A stretch of DNA of 64,000 nt from Priestia megaterium (GTDB lineage: Bacteria; Bacillota; Bacilli; Bacillales; Bacillaceae_H). The position numbers were made by a program, and so were the translations under genes. Where the stretch lies: assembly GCF_023824195.1 (NCBI RefSeq), contig NZ_CP085442.1, positions 2,952,001 to 3,016,000 of the forward strand, given 5' to 3'. The notes beneath the pieces were generated by a model, which was given only the letters and a program-made list of their open reading frames with translations, made no database searches and was not told the origin of the DNA. Shown here in pieces: positions 42,675 through 51,078 of this stretch; the first letter of the stretch is position 1; each line of letters opens with the position of its first letter.

Positions 42675-43111
42675 ACTGTGAGCTGAGGCTCTAATTCAAT
42701 CTCAACATTTCCTTGAATGGCTCTTGAAATCATACAGGATGTTTCTGCTTTTTTTATAATTCGATTGATTTTTTCTTCTTGAGCCGCAAATTCAGATGTG
42801 ATGATAACATGAGGTTTATGAATAATTTTTTCGTATGTGAATACACCATTCGTCACGTCCACAATAGCTTCTGATTCCATCGTTAAAGCCTCCTGACGGA
42901 TTCCGCTTCTTTCGAACATCGCTGCAAGCGTGATGATATAGCAAGTGGCTGCTGCCCCTAGCAGCATTTCATCTGGATTTGTTCCCACTCCTGGCCCGTC
43001 CATTTCTGGTGGAATAGAAATTTTTGTTTTTAATTGTCCTGATTCAATTGTACCTACTTCATTTCGGCCTCCTGGCCAATTTGCTTGCAAATGAAAGTGA
43101 TGTTTTGCCAT
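42665..43111 (-). CDS. OsmC/Ohr family peroxide-detoxifying protein
   Basis: The 148-aa protein has the OsmC fold with two redox Cys: one in LGAAATCYIITLAAM (about 57) and one in AETSCMISRAI (about 125). It probably reduces organic hydroperoxides in the cytosol. PEMDGPGVGTNPDEMLLGAA is typical of the SACOL1771-like subgroup. The ATG follows AAGGATAAACT. Apparently monocistronic. Confidence 0.88.
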   Translation of the reverse strand: MAKHHFHLQANWPGGRNEVGTIESGQLKTKISIPPEMDGPGVGTNPDEMLLGAAATCYIITLAAMFERSGIRQEALTMESEAIVDVTNGVFTYEKIIHKPHVIITSEFAAQEEKINRIIKKAETSCMISRAIQGNVEIELEPQLTVKA

Positions 43112-43197
43112 AGTTTATCCTTCTTCCTTCTATATAATGATGTGTACCTAGCGTACCCTTTTTATGTATAAATTAAAAATGTTCTGCTTGTCACAGC

Positions 43198-43228
43198 AAA
43201 AAGACTGCTAAACGGTGCAGTCTTTGTT
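43198..43228 (-). terminator. Terminator after the epimerase gene
   Basis: AAAGACTGC pairs with GCAGTCTTT, then TTTTTG on the minus strand. Confidence 0.75.
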
Positions 43229-43233
43229 TTTTC

Positions 43234-44130
43234 TTAACTTAAAGGTACTTTCTTTTCGCTTTCAACGAAAGCTTTGATTAATGATGGCAGCCAGTCCTGC
43301 AGGTTTGTAAATGAATATCCCCAAAAGCTAGCTTTTTCATTGCTCATCGTCCAAGAATGATCTACTCCGTAAGGAGAACTATTTTCATCTGTTAAACGAG
43401 AGGTTGTTTTTGCTGTTTTATTCGCTGCTTGTTCAATATATGAAAATAAATTTTTGAGTGAAATGGCACCATTTGAACAAGCGTTAATCGGCCCTTTTAG
43501 CTTCTGTTCTGCACACCAGACTAAAAATTCACCTGCTTCTTCCTGTGAAATGAAGTTCATTTCTGCTTCAATAGCCGGTACACCAATTTCTTCTTCATGC
43601 ATAATTTTTTCTACGTGAAAACGTAAGCGATCCGTATAATCATCTTTTCCCATTACAATTGGAAAACGGACAGCCGTTACCGAAAACGGCGCTTTTTGAA
43701 AAAATACCGCCTCAGCTTGGCGTTTTCCTTCTTGGTAGGAAATATTTTCACGGCGTGTATATGAAATAGGATACTTGTATGGATCAAAATCTTCTTCATA
43801 ACACGTTTTTTCTAAAGAACCGTATACTGAAAGAGTCGAGGTGAGTACATAGTGACTCGTACTATGACGAAAAGCTTCAACAGCCACAGCTGCGCCGTGT
43901 GAAGAATAGCATATTTGATCGAAAATAACATCCCATTTTCTTCCTCGTGTTGTTTCGATTACAGAATCTTTTTCTACACGATCAAGAAAAATTCGCTCAA
44001 CTCGGTCGCCGAAATCATCTGGTGTTTTACCTCGCGTTGCTAACGTAACCTTAACTCCTTTAGAGAGCAATGTCTGGACTAAATTTTTTCCAAAAAAACG
44101 AGTTCCACCTAACACAAGTGCTGTTTTCAT
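43234..44130 (-). CDS. NAD-dependent epimerase/dehydratase family protein
   Basis: The 298-aa extended SDR protein begins with a Rossmann motif (TALVLGGTRFFGKNLVQ, GGTxxxG). It has FDQICYSSHGAAVAVEAF, a YVLTSTLSVYGSLEKT segment (catalytic Ser/Thr region) and a YxxxK-type ENISYQEGKRQAEAVF. This resembles Bacillus YfhF-like sugar-nucleotide epimerases or mRNA-binding SDRs. ATG 44130 follows GGTGGAG with 6-nt spacing; the upstream GTG at 44142 overlaps that site. It diverges from the DUF418 gene. Substrate unknown. Confidence 0.84.
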   Translation of the reverse strand: MKTALVLGGTRFFGKNLVQTLLSKGVKVTLATRGKTPDDFGDRVERIFLDRVEKDSVIETTRGRKWDVIFDQICYSSHGAAVAVEAFRHSTSHYVLTSTLSVYGSLEKTCYEEDFDPYKYPISYTRRENISYQEGKRQAEAVFFQKAPFSVTAVRFPIVMGKDDYTDRLRFHVEKIMHEEEIGVPAIEAEMNFISQEEAGEFLVWCAEQKLKGPINACSNGAISLKNLFSYIEQAANKTAKTTSRLTDENSSPYGVDHSWTMSNEKASFWGYSFTNLQDWLPSLIKAFVESEKKVPLS

Positions 44131-44295
44131 CCTTTTCTCCACCTTTCGTATTTGATATGGATAACCATACCATTATTATCCAACTTTTTTGTTCATAAAG
44201 CTATGAATCTTTCCGCTTATTTTTTTATATTCTCACCTATTTTTTCGCCACTGTCGTGTTAAGATGTACATATCTAACAAAAAGGAGCGACAGTG

Positions 44296-45516
44296 ATGAA
44301 TCCTTTTCCACTTCCCCTTAACGAACGCCTTGTTGTTCTTGATATTATTCGGGGCATTGCTTTGCTAGGCATTTTCTTAGTAAATATCCCGGCTTTTGCT
44401 TCTCCGATATTTATTTTTCAGCTGTACGATATTCCTTATCAATATAAAGGAATCGATGTTTACATTGATTTATTCCTGCTGCTGTTTGTTCAAGGAAAGT
44501 TTTTTACCATTTTTTCTTTTTTATTTGGACTTGGATGCGGAATCTTTTTGCATAGAGCTGAAGAAAGGCATTACTTTGCCGCTGCTTTATGGTCAAGAAG
44601 AATGGCTTCTTTGCTATTAATCGGGCTTTTTCATCTTGTCTTTTTCTGGTATGGAGACATTTTGCATGTGTATGCTATTGGCGGTTTTTTATTGTTCTTT
44701 TTTTATAATCGAAAAACCAAGACGATTTTGCTGTGGGCAATAGGCTTGCTATGCTTTTTTTATCTTTTGGCTTGCATGCAGTTTTTTATTTCAGCACACG
44801 TCTTGCAAGAGGCTCAGCGGGAGTATAAAGTTTTACATGAACATGCCTTAACCCAATATTTATCCACCTACAGGCAAGCAGACTATTTATCTTGGCTGTT
44901 TTATCGTTTGAATGTTGAAGTGGTGCCTATGCTATTAAATCTACCGTTTTCTATCTTTCCCGTATTTTCTATGTTTTTATTTGGCTTATATACTGCTAAA
45001 AAAGGATTAGTACATAATATCGAACAAAATCGTTCTTTTTTTAAGAAAATTCAGTTAATGACAGGCGCAGCAGGTTTTACTTTAACTATCATTCTCGCTA
45101 TCTTAAAACTAGAAATTTTAAAATATGGACTCTATCAGCAGGCGGCCATTCACCTTTTTACAAGTTTGAGCGGCATTTTTCTATGTTTTTTTTATCTTAC
45201 CACCTTACTGTTATTCCTGCAATTTTCTCCTTACGCTTCGATGCTGGGTCTTTTTAAGTATAGTGGAACAATGGCATTAACAACTTACCTTAGCCAAACT
45301 TTAATTTGCCTGTGGATGGTTCGAGCCTTTGATTTATACGGAACTCTTACCTTAACAGAAAGCACGATTATTTGTCTCATTATATATACACTCCAGCTTT
45401 TTTTTAATAAGTGGTGGCTTTATTATTTCTATTACGGTCCGTGTGAATGGTTATGGCGGAGCTTTACATACCGAGCTTTCCCGCCTCTCAGACGGAATAG
45501 AAAAGCTTCAGCTTAA
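44296..45516 (+). CDS. DUF418 family membrane protein
   Basis: The 406-aa polytopic protein begins with NERLVVLDIIRGIALLGIFL, the heparan-alpha-glucosaminide acetyltransferase-like N-terminus, and ends with the DUF418 domain (FKYSGTMALTTYLSQTLICL, YYGPCEWLWRSFTYRAFPPL). About ten membrane segments. B. subtilis relatives are YrkO and YxaH. Possibly an acyl transferase or exporter; no function is established. ATG 44296 is 8 nt from AAAGGAG; GTG 44293 is the alternative. Confidence 0.9.
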   Translation: MNPFPLPLNERLVVLDIIRGIALLGIFLVNIPAFASPIFIFQLYDIPYQYKGIDVYIDLFLLLFVQGKFFTIFSFLFGLGCGIFLHRAEERHYFAAALWSRRMASLLLIGLFHLVFFWYGDILHVYAIGGFLLFFFYNRKTKTILLWAIGLLCFFYLLACMQFFISAHVLQEAQREYKVLHEHALTQYLSTYRQADYLSWLFYRLNVEVVPMLLNLPFSIFPVFSMFLFGLYTAKKGLVHNIEQNRSFFKKIQLMTGAAGFTLTIILAILKLEILKYGLYQQAAIHLFTSLSGIFLCFFYLTTLLLFLQFSPYASMLGLFKYSGTMALTTYLSQTLICLWMVRAFDLYGTLTLTESTIICLIIYTLQLFFNKWWLYYFYYGPCEWLWRSFTYRAFPPLRRNRKASA

Positions 45517-45519
45517 CAG

Positions 45520-45550
45520 CAAATCGGCCTTCAAATTTGAAAGCCGATTT
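45520..45550. terminator. Hairpin between convergent genes
   Basis: AAATCGGC-x-TTCAAATTTGAA-x-GCCGATTT is a long near-perfect palindrome between the DUF418 gene and the 45558 gene. T tails are poor in both directions, so termination strength is uncertain. Confidence 0.5.
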
Positions 45551-45557
45551 GTCTTCT

Positions 45558-46016
45558 TTACTGCAAAGGCGGTATGGTTATTCGTTTAATTCCATTTGTC
45601 TCAAACTCTCGTATATAATCCATTTCTCGATGGAAAATTTGCATAAAAACTTCATTTTTTATTTCTTTAATGGGTCCTATTTGTTCTATCACATCTCGTT
45701 TAGCCATGCGATAGGCTAGCGCTTCCCAAAACACTTCGTTATCGTATTCTCCAATAATATCTTGAAGAGAATCTTCATGTTCTTCTGTAAACATAACCTC
45801 ACTGTTTAGCGTGTGAAAAGGTCCTTTTTCAAGGAAAGGCTCTGCGTGAGAAAACATTTGTTTTTCTACATCCGTATATTCTTGTGCATGCTCATCTTCC
45901 ACTCCAGAACATGCTGTGACCATCCAGTTACCTAAATAAATTAAATCAAGCAGTTGAAAAAAGTGCGTTTCAGATAGTTGAAGTTCAATATCGTTTTTTA
46001 CAGGAGCTTTTGACAT
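45558..46016 (-). CDS. Conserved hypothetical acidic protein
   Basis: The 152-aa soluble acidic protein starts MSKAPVKNDIELQLSETHFF. It has helical segments (FFQLLDLIYLGNWMVTACSG; VFWEALAYRMAKRDVIEQIG) and ends in RITIPPLQ. No catalytic motif is evident. The TAAAGGAGAG site is about 13 nt from the ATG, a long spacing. I do not recognise a named family. Confidence 0.65.
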   Translation of the reverse strand: MSKAPVKNDIELQLSETHFFQLLDLIYLGNWMVTACSGVEDEHAQEYTDVEKQMFSHAEPFLEKGPFHTLNSEVMFTEEHEDSLQDIIGEYDNEVFWEALAYRMAKRDVIEQIGPIKEIKNEVFMQIFHREMDYIREFETNGIKRITIPPLQ

Positions 46017-46340
46017 AAGCGCGGATCTCTCCTTTAATTTTGAGGGTAGTTGCTACTAAATAAAATAGCTAAAAGGGTTAGTATGCAGGCTAGCAGGAAA
46101 ACTGAAGAAATGGCTTCACCTCTTTTCTGTAGTGTAAAAATAGAGGTACTGACATCCAAAGAAGTGAATACGAAGGGTGTAAACTTATCATAATCGAAAT
46201 AAAGACAAGATACAAGACTTTTTTACTAGATTTTCTGACTATTTTCGTCATAAATACCTATTTTTGTTTTGTTTATACTAGAAAGGTCCGAAAATTGTGT
46301 GCTGAGCTGCTCAAAATAAAAAAGCGCTGAACCAGGCGCT
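46017..46340. other. Intergenic region with a doubtful small ORF
   Basis: This 324-bp gap holds an open minus-strand frame (46159-46034, TTG start) encoding 41 residues with one hydrophobic helix (AISSVFLLACILTLLAILF) and the tail SSNYPQN. There is no ribosome binding site at the TTG; an ATT codon further in follows GAGGTGAAGCC. It may be a small membrane protein gene or chance. The 46317-46344 terminator lies at the far end. Confidence 0.3.
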
Positions 46341-46344
46341 TTAA
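46317..46344 (-). terminator. Intrinsic terminator
   Basis: AAAGCGCC/GGCGCTTT-type stem (GCGC core) with six T residues on the minus strand, overlapping the stop codon at 46341. Confidence 0.75.
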
Positions 46345-46631
46345 CGGTGTAAAAAAATAGATAAACCAATAAAAAAAGCAGCTAAAATAAAATCAAAAAT
46401 CCATTGCCACTTCTCACGTTTTAACAATACGTGCTCTACCCCTGATAACAGCGAACTTATACTAACCAAAACAAAAATAAAGCTTAATTGGTTAAACGAA
46501 AATTTAGTGACAAAATTTGATACAAGTATGACTGCTACGGTGATGAACAGTGCTATTTGACTTATAAGTACCCATTTAATTCTCTGTTTATATCCGTCTT
46601 TTAAAGCTTGTAATAAATCGTTGCTGATCAC
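46341..46631 (-). CDS. Small membrane protein, unknown function
   Basis: The 96-aa protein has three predicted membrane segments (WVLISQIALFITVAVILVSN; LSFIFVLVSISSLLSGVEHV; WIFDFILAAFFIGLSIFL) after a short charged N-terminus (LLQALKDGYKQRIK). No family recognised. The ribosome binding site is weak (AGGGGTTTAGCGAG region). Monocistronic with its own terminator. Confidence 0.6.
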   Translation of the reverse strand: MISNDLLQALKDGYKQRIKWVLISQIALFITVAVILVSNFVTKFSFNQLSFIFVLVSISSLLSGVEHVLLKREKWQWIFDFILAAFFIGLSIFLHR

Positions 46632-46725
46632 TCTCGCTAAACCCCTTTTGTATTCCTATCGTCAAAAGTAAGAACGCAGCAAAAAAACGCTTATCTGCAT
46701 CTTAACTACTTAGCAAAACTAGCTA

Positions 46726-47214
46726 TTAAATCGAAACATAAATATCAACTTGACTGTACTCAGGATCAATACAGCGTTCATCATATAATTCAAAATCTAT
46801 TTTATAGGCACGATGATTTTTTTTAGCCCACTCGCGAATATAAGCCCAAGCCTCTACGACTACCTGTCTAGCTGGCCCAACAGCTGTTGTAAACACCATG
46901 TATTCACCTTCTGGGATGATGAACTCTCTCATATCATCTTTCAGTTCGCCGCCGGGTAAAACTTCATATCCGAGAGCAAATGTAAAATCCATTTTTTGAT
47001 TATATTCAAATTCTGTATAAAGAGCAAATGTATTACCATTTACTTTATTGGCGATTTTATTAGCTAACTGTTGTTTATAAAAAGTCTGCCAGTGCTCAGG
47101 AATAAGACCTGTGCCCATTTCTTCCACAGGTTCATCTGTTCGAATAGGCACTCCTACAACAGTAAATTCATTTACCTTGACTACTTTTTGACTTACAACT
47201 AAGTCAGTCAACAT
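46726..47214 (-). CDS. GyrI-like/AraC effector-binding domain protein
   Basis: The 162-aa protein consists of a single GyrI-like small-molecule-binding domain without a DNA-binding part. Typical elements are FTVVGVPIRTDEP at the start, FALGYEVL-PGGELKDDMREF in the middle and the C-terminal PARQVVVEAWAYIREWAKKN, FELYDERCIDPE and VDIYVSI. Such proteins bind hydrophobic ligands or inhibit toxic compounds; specificity unknown. The ATG is preceded by AAGGGGG. The 221 bp between this start and the next gene show no feature. Confidence 0.8.
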   Translation of the reverse strand: MLTDLVVSQKVVKVNEFTVVGVPIRTDEPVEEMGTGLIPEHWQTFYKQQLANKIANKVNGNTFALYTEFEYNQKMDFTFALGYEVLPGGELKDDMREFIIPEGEYMVFTTAVGPARQVVVEAWAYIREWAKKNHRAYKIDFELYDERCIDPEYSQVDIYVSI

Positions 47215-47435
47215 ATTGAGCCCCCTTAATTCTTCTTTTTCTGTAGGTACAATGAGGGAAATACTTCTTAATATGCATTTTATTTGTATTCAAAGAAAAC
47301 GTCAACCTTTTATGCAAATCCCTTAACGAAGGGGCTGAAGATCATTCTTCTAAACTATAAAAAAACGATTCTATTTTCTTTGTACACATCATACGTATAA
47401 GATACCCCTAATTTACAATAGAGTGAGGTAAAAAA

Positions 47436-47723
47436 ATGAAGATCATTGAACTTGCCGAATTCATTAAAACAAGTAAAAAAACAACTAAACTTGCTCTCTC
47501 CTCTTCTACAGTACAGTATACATTAGAAACAGATGATTTGAAAATTGAATTAAAAACAGGCGGCACGAATAAGCGAATCGTGTTTTTTCGCATCTTCTTA
47601 AAAGGAATATACAAGGATTGGATTTGTTATCACCGGAACGAACATCATATTTACGAATTGTATCAAAATATTTCTTTATCCCCTCAACTGCAAAAGCAGC
47701 TTTTGTATGCTATTGCATCATAA
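47436..47723 (+). CDS. Hypothetical protein, 95 aa
   Basis: ATG 47436 follows GTGAGGT with 6-nt spacing. The product is basic and soluble (MKIIELAEFIKTSKKTTKLA; LKIELKTGGTNKRIVFFRIF; HIYELYQNISLSPQLQKQL). The Leu-rich C-terminal helix is the only evident structure. No recognised family. It has a dedicated strong terminator, which supports it being a real transcription unit. Confidence 0.6.
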   Translation: MKIIELAEFIKTSKKTTKLALSSSTVQYTLETDDLKIELKTGGTNKRIVFFRIFLKGIYKDWICYHRNEHHIYELYQNISLSPQLQKQLLYAIAS

Positions 47724-47757
47724 AATAGCTGGCTTAGTTAGCCAGCTATTTTTTAAT
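47722..47757 (+). terminator. Intrinsic terminator
   Basis: AAATAGCTGGCT pairs with AGCCAGCTATTT around a 5-nt loop, followed by TTTT. Confidence 0.85.
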
Positions 47758-47809
47758 ACATTAGACGAACCTCAAGCCAATTAGGTTTTAAATTACTCAT
47801 TTTTTATCA

Positions 47810-47852
47810 AAAAAAAGAGCATCGGACGCTTTGGTCCGGTGCTCTTTTTATT
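47810..47852 (-). terminator. Terminator after the acyltransferase gene
   Basis: GAGCACCGGAC pairs with GTCCGATGCTC (one G-T pair), with a run of eight T residues on the minus strand. Confidence 0.82.
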
Positions 47853-48945
47853 TATGCTGTAGTTTTGTGATTGGATGTTTGTGCGGCTTTACATGTAATT
47901 TTTCCTTTGTCCATTGAATTCCTCTATATAAATAGTACGAGCACCAAAAAACTGCTGGAACGATAAGTACGTAAGCAACGACACTATTCGTAAAGAAAGA
48001 AGAATCTATAGAACGAAGCAATCGATAGGTCTCATTTAATATACATATATGCACTACATAAATGCCAACTGAATTTTTCCCAACCTTTGAAAAAAACGAG
48101 TTTTTGCCAAGACCTGGACTGCTCAATACGAATAAAAACAATGATGCTGATAAAAAAATCGTAGAAATAAAATAGTCTCCGGGCTTGCTGTGCTGGATAT
48201 TGACCAACCAGTAACGCTCGGCGATTTCTAACGCTGAAAACACAAAAAAGCTGGCTAAATAAATCATTGGCCTTGCGTTTAATACTAAAAGAATTCGCTT
48301 ACCGTAAAGGGCAAACATAGCTCCTAATACTGTATAGAACAAACCAAAGAACAGGGCATCTCTCGTTTGAAAAGAAAGTGGAAAAAATAAAGAATAAGAC
48401 TGCCCAAATAACCCAGTTACATATAATACGGTGCTGATAAGCATTAATAAGCCAATCTTTTTCCATCTTTGAAATAAGAAAACGATGACAACAGCCCAAA
48501 TTAATGCAATCAAGTACCAAAGCTGAAATCCGCTTGTGTCACTTCCATAATAAAAGATATCTTTGAATGTGATGGATGATGTTAAATAATCAGCTACTGC
48601 ACCTTTTCGTTCTGCTAATGTTCCGTGGTTCTGAAATAAGCGCAGAACTACACCAAACAATAAATAAAAGATGAACCAACATGCATAAAGCTTTGAAATA
48701 TTCCACGTGTATTTTTTTAAGTATACAGAAGGCTTTGGATGTTTTTGAATTTTATTCATAAACAAATACCCTGATACAATAAAGAAAAAAGGAACCGCGA
48801 ATCGTGCAAATGTGTCAACAATGACATCTAGCACATTTTCCTGGTTCCCTAAAAAGAAATCGTCATGTGATGGATTAACATGAATACAAACTACAAACAC
48901 TGTAGCAAAAAACTTAATAAAATCAATTGAATAATTACGTTCCAT
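47848..48945 (-). CDS. Acyltransferase family (Acyl_transf_3) membrane protein
   Basis: The 365-aa polytopic protein begins NYSIDFIKFFATVFVVCIHV, containing the family N-terminal RxxxxD-like/His segment (His22), and has about ten membrane helices (for example FFFIVSGYLFMN; WYLIALIWAVVIVFLFQ; VGIYVVHICILNETY). Such enzymes O-acetylate cell wall sugars or exported glycans (OafA/WecH type). The ATG has AAGGAGC upstream. It stands alone without capsule or teichoic acid genes nearby, so the acceptor is unknown. Confidence 0.88.
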   Translation of the reverse strand: MERNYSIDFIKFFATVFVVCIHVNPSHDDFFLGNQENVLDVIVDTFARFAVPFFFIVSGYLFMNKIQKHPKPSVYLKKYTWNISKLYACWFIFYLLFGVVLRLFQNHGTLAERKGAVADYLTSSITFKDIFYYGSDTSGFQLWYLIALIWAVVIVFLFQRWKKIGLLMLISTVLYVTGLFGQSYSLFFPLSFQTRDALFFGLFYTVLGAMFALYGKRILLVLNARPMIYLASFFVFSALEIAERYWLVNIQHSKPGDYFISTIFLSASLFLFVLSSPGLGKNSFFSKVGKNSVGIYVVHICILNETYRLLRSIDSSFFTNSVVAYVLIVPAVFWCSYYLYRGIQWTKEKLHVKPHKHPITKLQHK

Positions 48946-49134
48946 CTTGTTGTCAGCTCCTTAAAATAAACTCGAGCTCTATTTTAGCATAATTATCCAA
49001 ATGGAAAAGAGGTTTTGGTAAAATTAACCTTATAGTCATGGAAAAATTTTCTTAACTTCCAATATTCTAGGCTTGTTTACTTGTATGATGTCTTTCAATA
49101 TTCCAAATAAATAATTCTAAAGAACTACAAAATA

Positions 49135-49165
49135 AAAAACAGATTACCGGTAACTTGTTTTTTAA
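49135..49165 (-). terminator. Terminator after the 49162 gene
   Basis: Minus-strand AACAAGTTACC/GGTAATCTGTT stem followed by TTTTTATTTTG. Stop codon overlaps the stem. Confidence 0.65.
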
Positions 49166-50070
49166 ATTAACATTTTCCATGCAAACTTATTATCTTGTTT
49201 AATATCGACTTCTTTTTCATGCAAAGCCTGCACATGCTGTTTAATTTGTTTGAGAAACAGCATTACTTCCCCGCTTGATACTGCAGCTGAGTTGAGGGAT
49301 AACGAATGTTTTTTAGCAATTTTTAATTCCTCTGTTTCCACTGAAATACTAACGTGGCGAAATAAGTGCCAAGGGTAGTAAACTGTTTTAAAAGATTTTG
49401 AGAAATAAATTCCTTTGGAACAAACGGTAATCCCCTCGGTTTTTTGAAGAGGATATGTATTTAAATGAGCTACAATTTTTTCTTTAGCAGGTAAATAGAG
49501 CCTGTTTCGCATCTCTTTTTCAACTTCTTCACATAGTTGCCCTTCCACTGACAACACATCTTTTGGATCAGGGGTTTGATGAATTTGAAAAGATGAACAA
49601 ATAGAAGTTAATTCTTTTGAGGATACACACGGATATATATAGTCTTGACACATATATTCATGGGAATGAGTGCGAATAAATTTCTTGATTTTTTTTAATA
49701 GAGATACTAGCTTTCTAGCTGAGTAATCGTTTTGATTGACTTGAAATTTCTCCACGTCATTAAAACAAATCATTTCTTCTTTTCGAATGGTAATGGATTG
49801 AATGTTAGCGAACTCTTCCCATAACATTTTCCCTTTTTTCATCCCTCTGCTTTTCCAGTAAATCCCCTTATTTGTAAAGCAAATTCCCCTTTTATCTAAG
49901 CCTGCTATAAAAGAGCTGTGTAAATACGCAATTATTTTTTCTTGGGGCTGAAACTGAAAGTATTTGCTAGCCATTTTTTTGTAGAAACTAGGTATTTGCA
50001 TTACATAAAATTGACTTTCTCTATAGGTTAAGCATAAGTCAGTCAAATAATTAGTTTTCAGCGTCGCCAC
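49162..50070 (-). CDS. Hypothetical protein with tandem PH-like repeat
   Basis: The 302-aa protein contains the same module twice: EKIIAYLHSSFIAGLDKRGI...FTNKGIYWKS and, about 145 residues later, EKIVAHLNTYPLQKTEGITV...CSKGIYFSKS. Each is followed by a W-x-x-F segment and an I-S-I/V-S-V strand. The pattern suggests two bacterial PH-like (bPH/YdbT-type) domains produced by duplication. The C-terminal module ends in a basic helix (LKQIKQHVQALHEKEVDIKQ). GTG 50070 follows AAAAAGGAAG; the open frame extends to 50109 without a better site. Soluble. No named family or partner. Confidence 0.62.
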   Translation of the reverse strand: MATLKTNYLTDLCLTYRESQFYVMQIPSFYKKMASKYFQFQPQEKIIAYLHSSFIAGLDKRGICFTNKGIYWKSRGMKKGKMLWEEFANIQSITIRKEEMICFNDVEKFQVNQNDYSARKLVSLLKKIKKFIRTHSHEYMCQDYIYPCVSSKELTSICSSFQIHQTPDPKDVLSVEGQLCEEVEKEMRNRLYLPAKEKIVAHLNTYPLQKTEGITVCSKGIYFSKSFKTVYYPWHLFRHVSISVETEELKIAKKHSLSLNSAAVSSGEVMLFLKQIKQHVQALHEKEVDIKQDNKFAWKMLI

Positions 50071-50330
50071 GCTCTCACTTCCTTTTTGAGTGTAAATAAC
50101 CGTACCCATTTTTTTCTATTACTTTATAAACGTTTTTTAGTGAAAAAAGTTTCAACTTTTTTTATTTTTTATGAAAAAGCTCGAAATTGAAGCATTTCTT
50201 TCATCTAGGAGGTTATCTAATTACTCACTTATTCAATAATCTTATTTTAAACGTTCCCTACTTAATTAAGAAACTAAACCAGATAATAGCAATGCTTACC
50301 TGCTTTATCCAAATCATCCCTTGTGAACAA

Positions 50331-50375
50331 AAACAAACCGCAGCGTTAAAACGCGATGCGGTTTGTTTTTTTAAG
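50331..50375 (-). terminator. Terminator of the liv operon
   Basis: AAACCGCATCGCG/CGCTGCGGTTT-type stem (AAACCGCA with TGCGGTTT) with TTTTTG on the minus strand. The rest of the 300-bp gap to 50070 shows no feature; an open frame at 50187 on the plus strand has no conserved character. Confidence 0.8.
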
Positions 50376-51078
50376 CTAAATAAGCTTCTTTTATTTTTTC
50401 ATTATGAATTAATTCCGGTCCTTTCCCTTGCAGAATAATTTCTCCCGTTTGAATCACATAGCCTCGGTGCGCGATTTGCAGTGCTTGATAAGCGTTTTGT
50501 TCAACTAGTAAAATGGTCATTCCGCTTTTATTTAATTCCATAATGATTTCAAATATTTGTTCTACAATGATAGGAGCAAGCCCCATAGAAGGTTCATCTA
50601 GCATAAGCATAGAAGGGTTCATCATAAGCGCTCGCCCGATAGCTAGCATTTGCTGTTCACCGCCACTCATCGTTCCTCCTTTTTGAGTCAATCTTTCTTT
50701 TAACCTTGGAAAATATGTGAGTACTCTAGTCATATTTTCTTCTATTAGTTTTTTATTAGAAAGTGAGAATGCTCCAATAGTTAAATTTTCTTTTACCGTC
50801 ATCTTAGGAAAGATCTTTCTCCCTTCTGGTACATGAGCTATTCCTAACCGAGCCGTTTGGTGAGGAGGGAATTTCGTAATGTGGGTGCCTTTATACATGA
50901 TACTACCTGCTTTGACAGGAGCTTGACCGCTAATGGACTTTAATGTGGTAGATTTTCCGGCTCCATTGCTTCCGATAAGAGTCACAATTTCTCCTTCTTC
51001 TACATCAATCGTTATTCCTTTGAGTGCTTGAATTCCTCCATAAAAGGTGTCAATTTCAGTTAACTTCAATAGAGTCAT
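50371..51078 (-). CDS. livF: Branched-chain amino acid ABC transporter ATPase LivF
   Basis: The 235-aa ATPase has Walker A GSNGAGKST, signature SGGEQQMLA, Walker B LMLDEPSMGLAP and the LivF-typical EGRKIFPKMTVKENL and LLVEQNAYQAL. With LivG it drives uptake of branched-chain amino acids or related amides. It overlaps livG by 4 nt (ATGA). It is last in livJHMGF, followed by a strong terminator. Confidence 0.94.
   Translation of the reverse strand: MTLLKLTEIDTFYGGIQALKGITIDVEEGEIVTLIGSNGAGKSTTLKSISGQAPVKAGSIMYKGTHITKFPPHQTARLGIAHVPEGRKIFPKMTVKENLTIGAFSLSNKKLIEENMTRVLTYFPRLKERLTQKGGTMSGGEQQMLAIGRALMMNPSMLMLDEPSMGLAPIIVEQIFEIIMELNKSGMTILLVEQNAYQALQIAHRGYVIQTGEIILQGKGPELIHNEKIKEAYLA

Noticed and set aside
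50187..50438. Plus-strand open frame with an AGGAGG-like sequence near its start.
   Set aside because: It runs into the antisense of livF, the AGGAGG is inside the frame, and the product has no family character.
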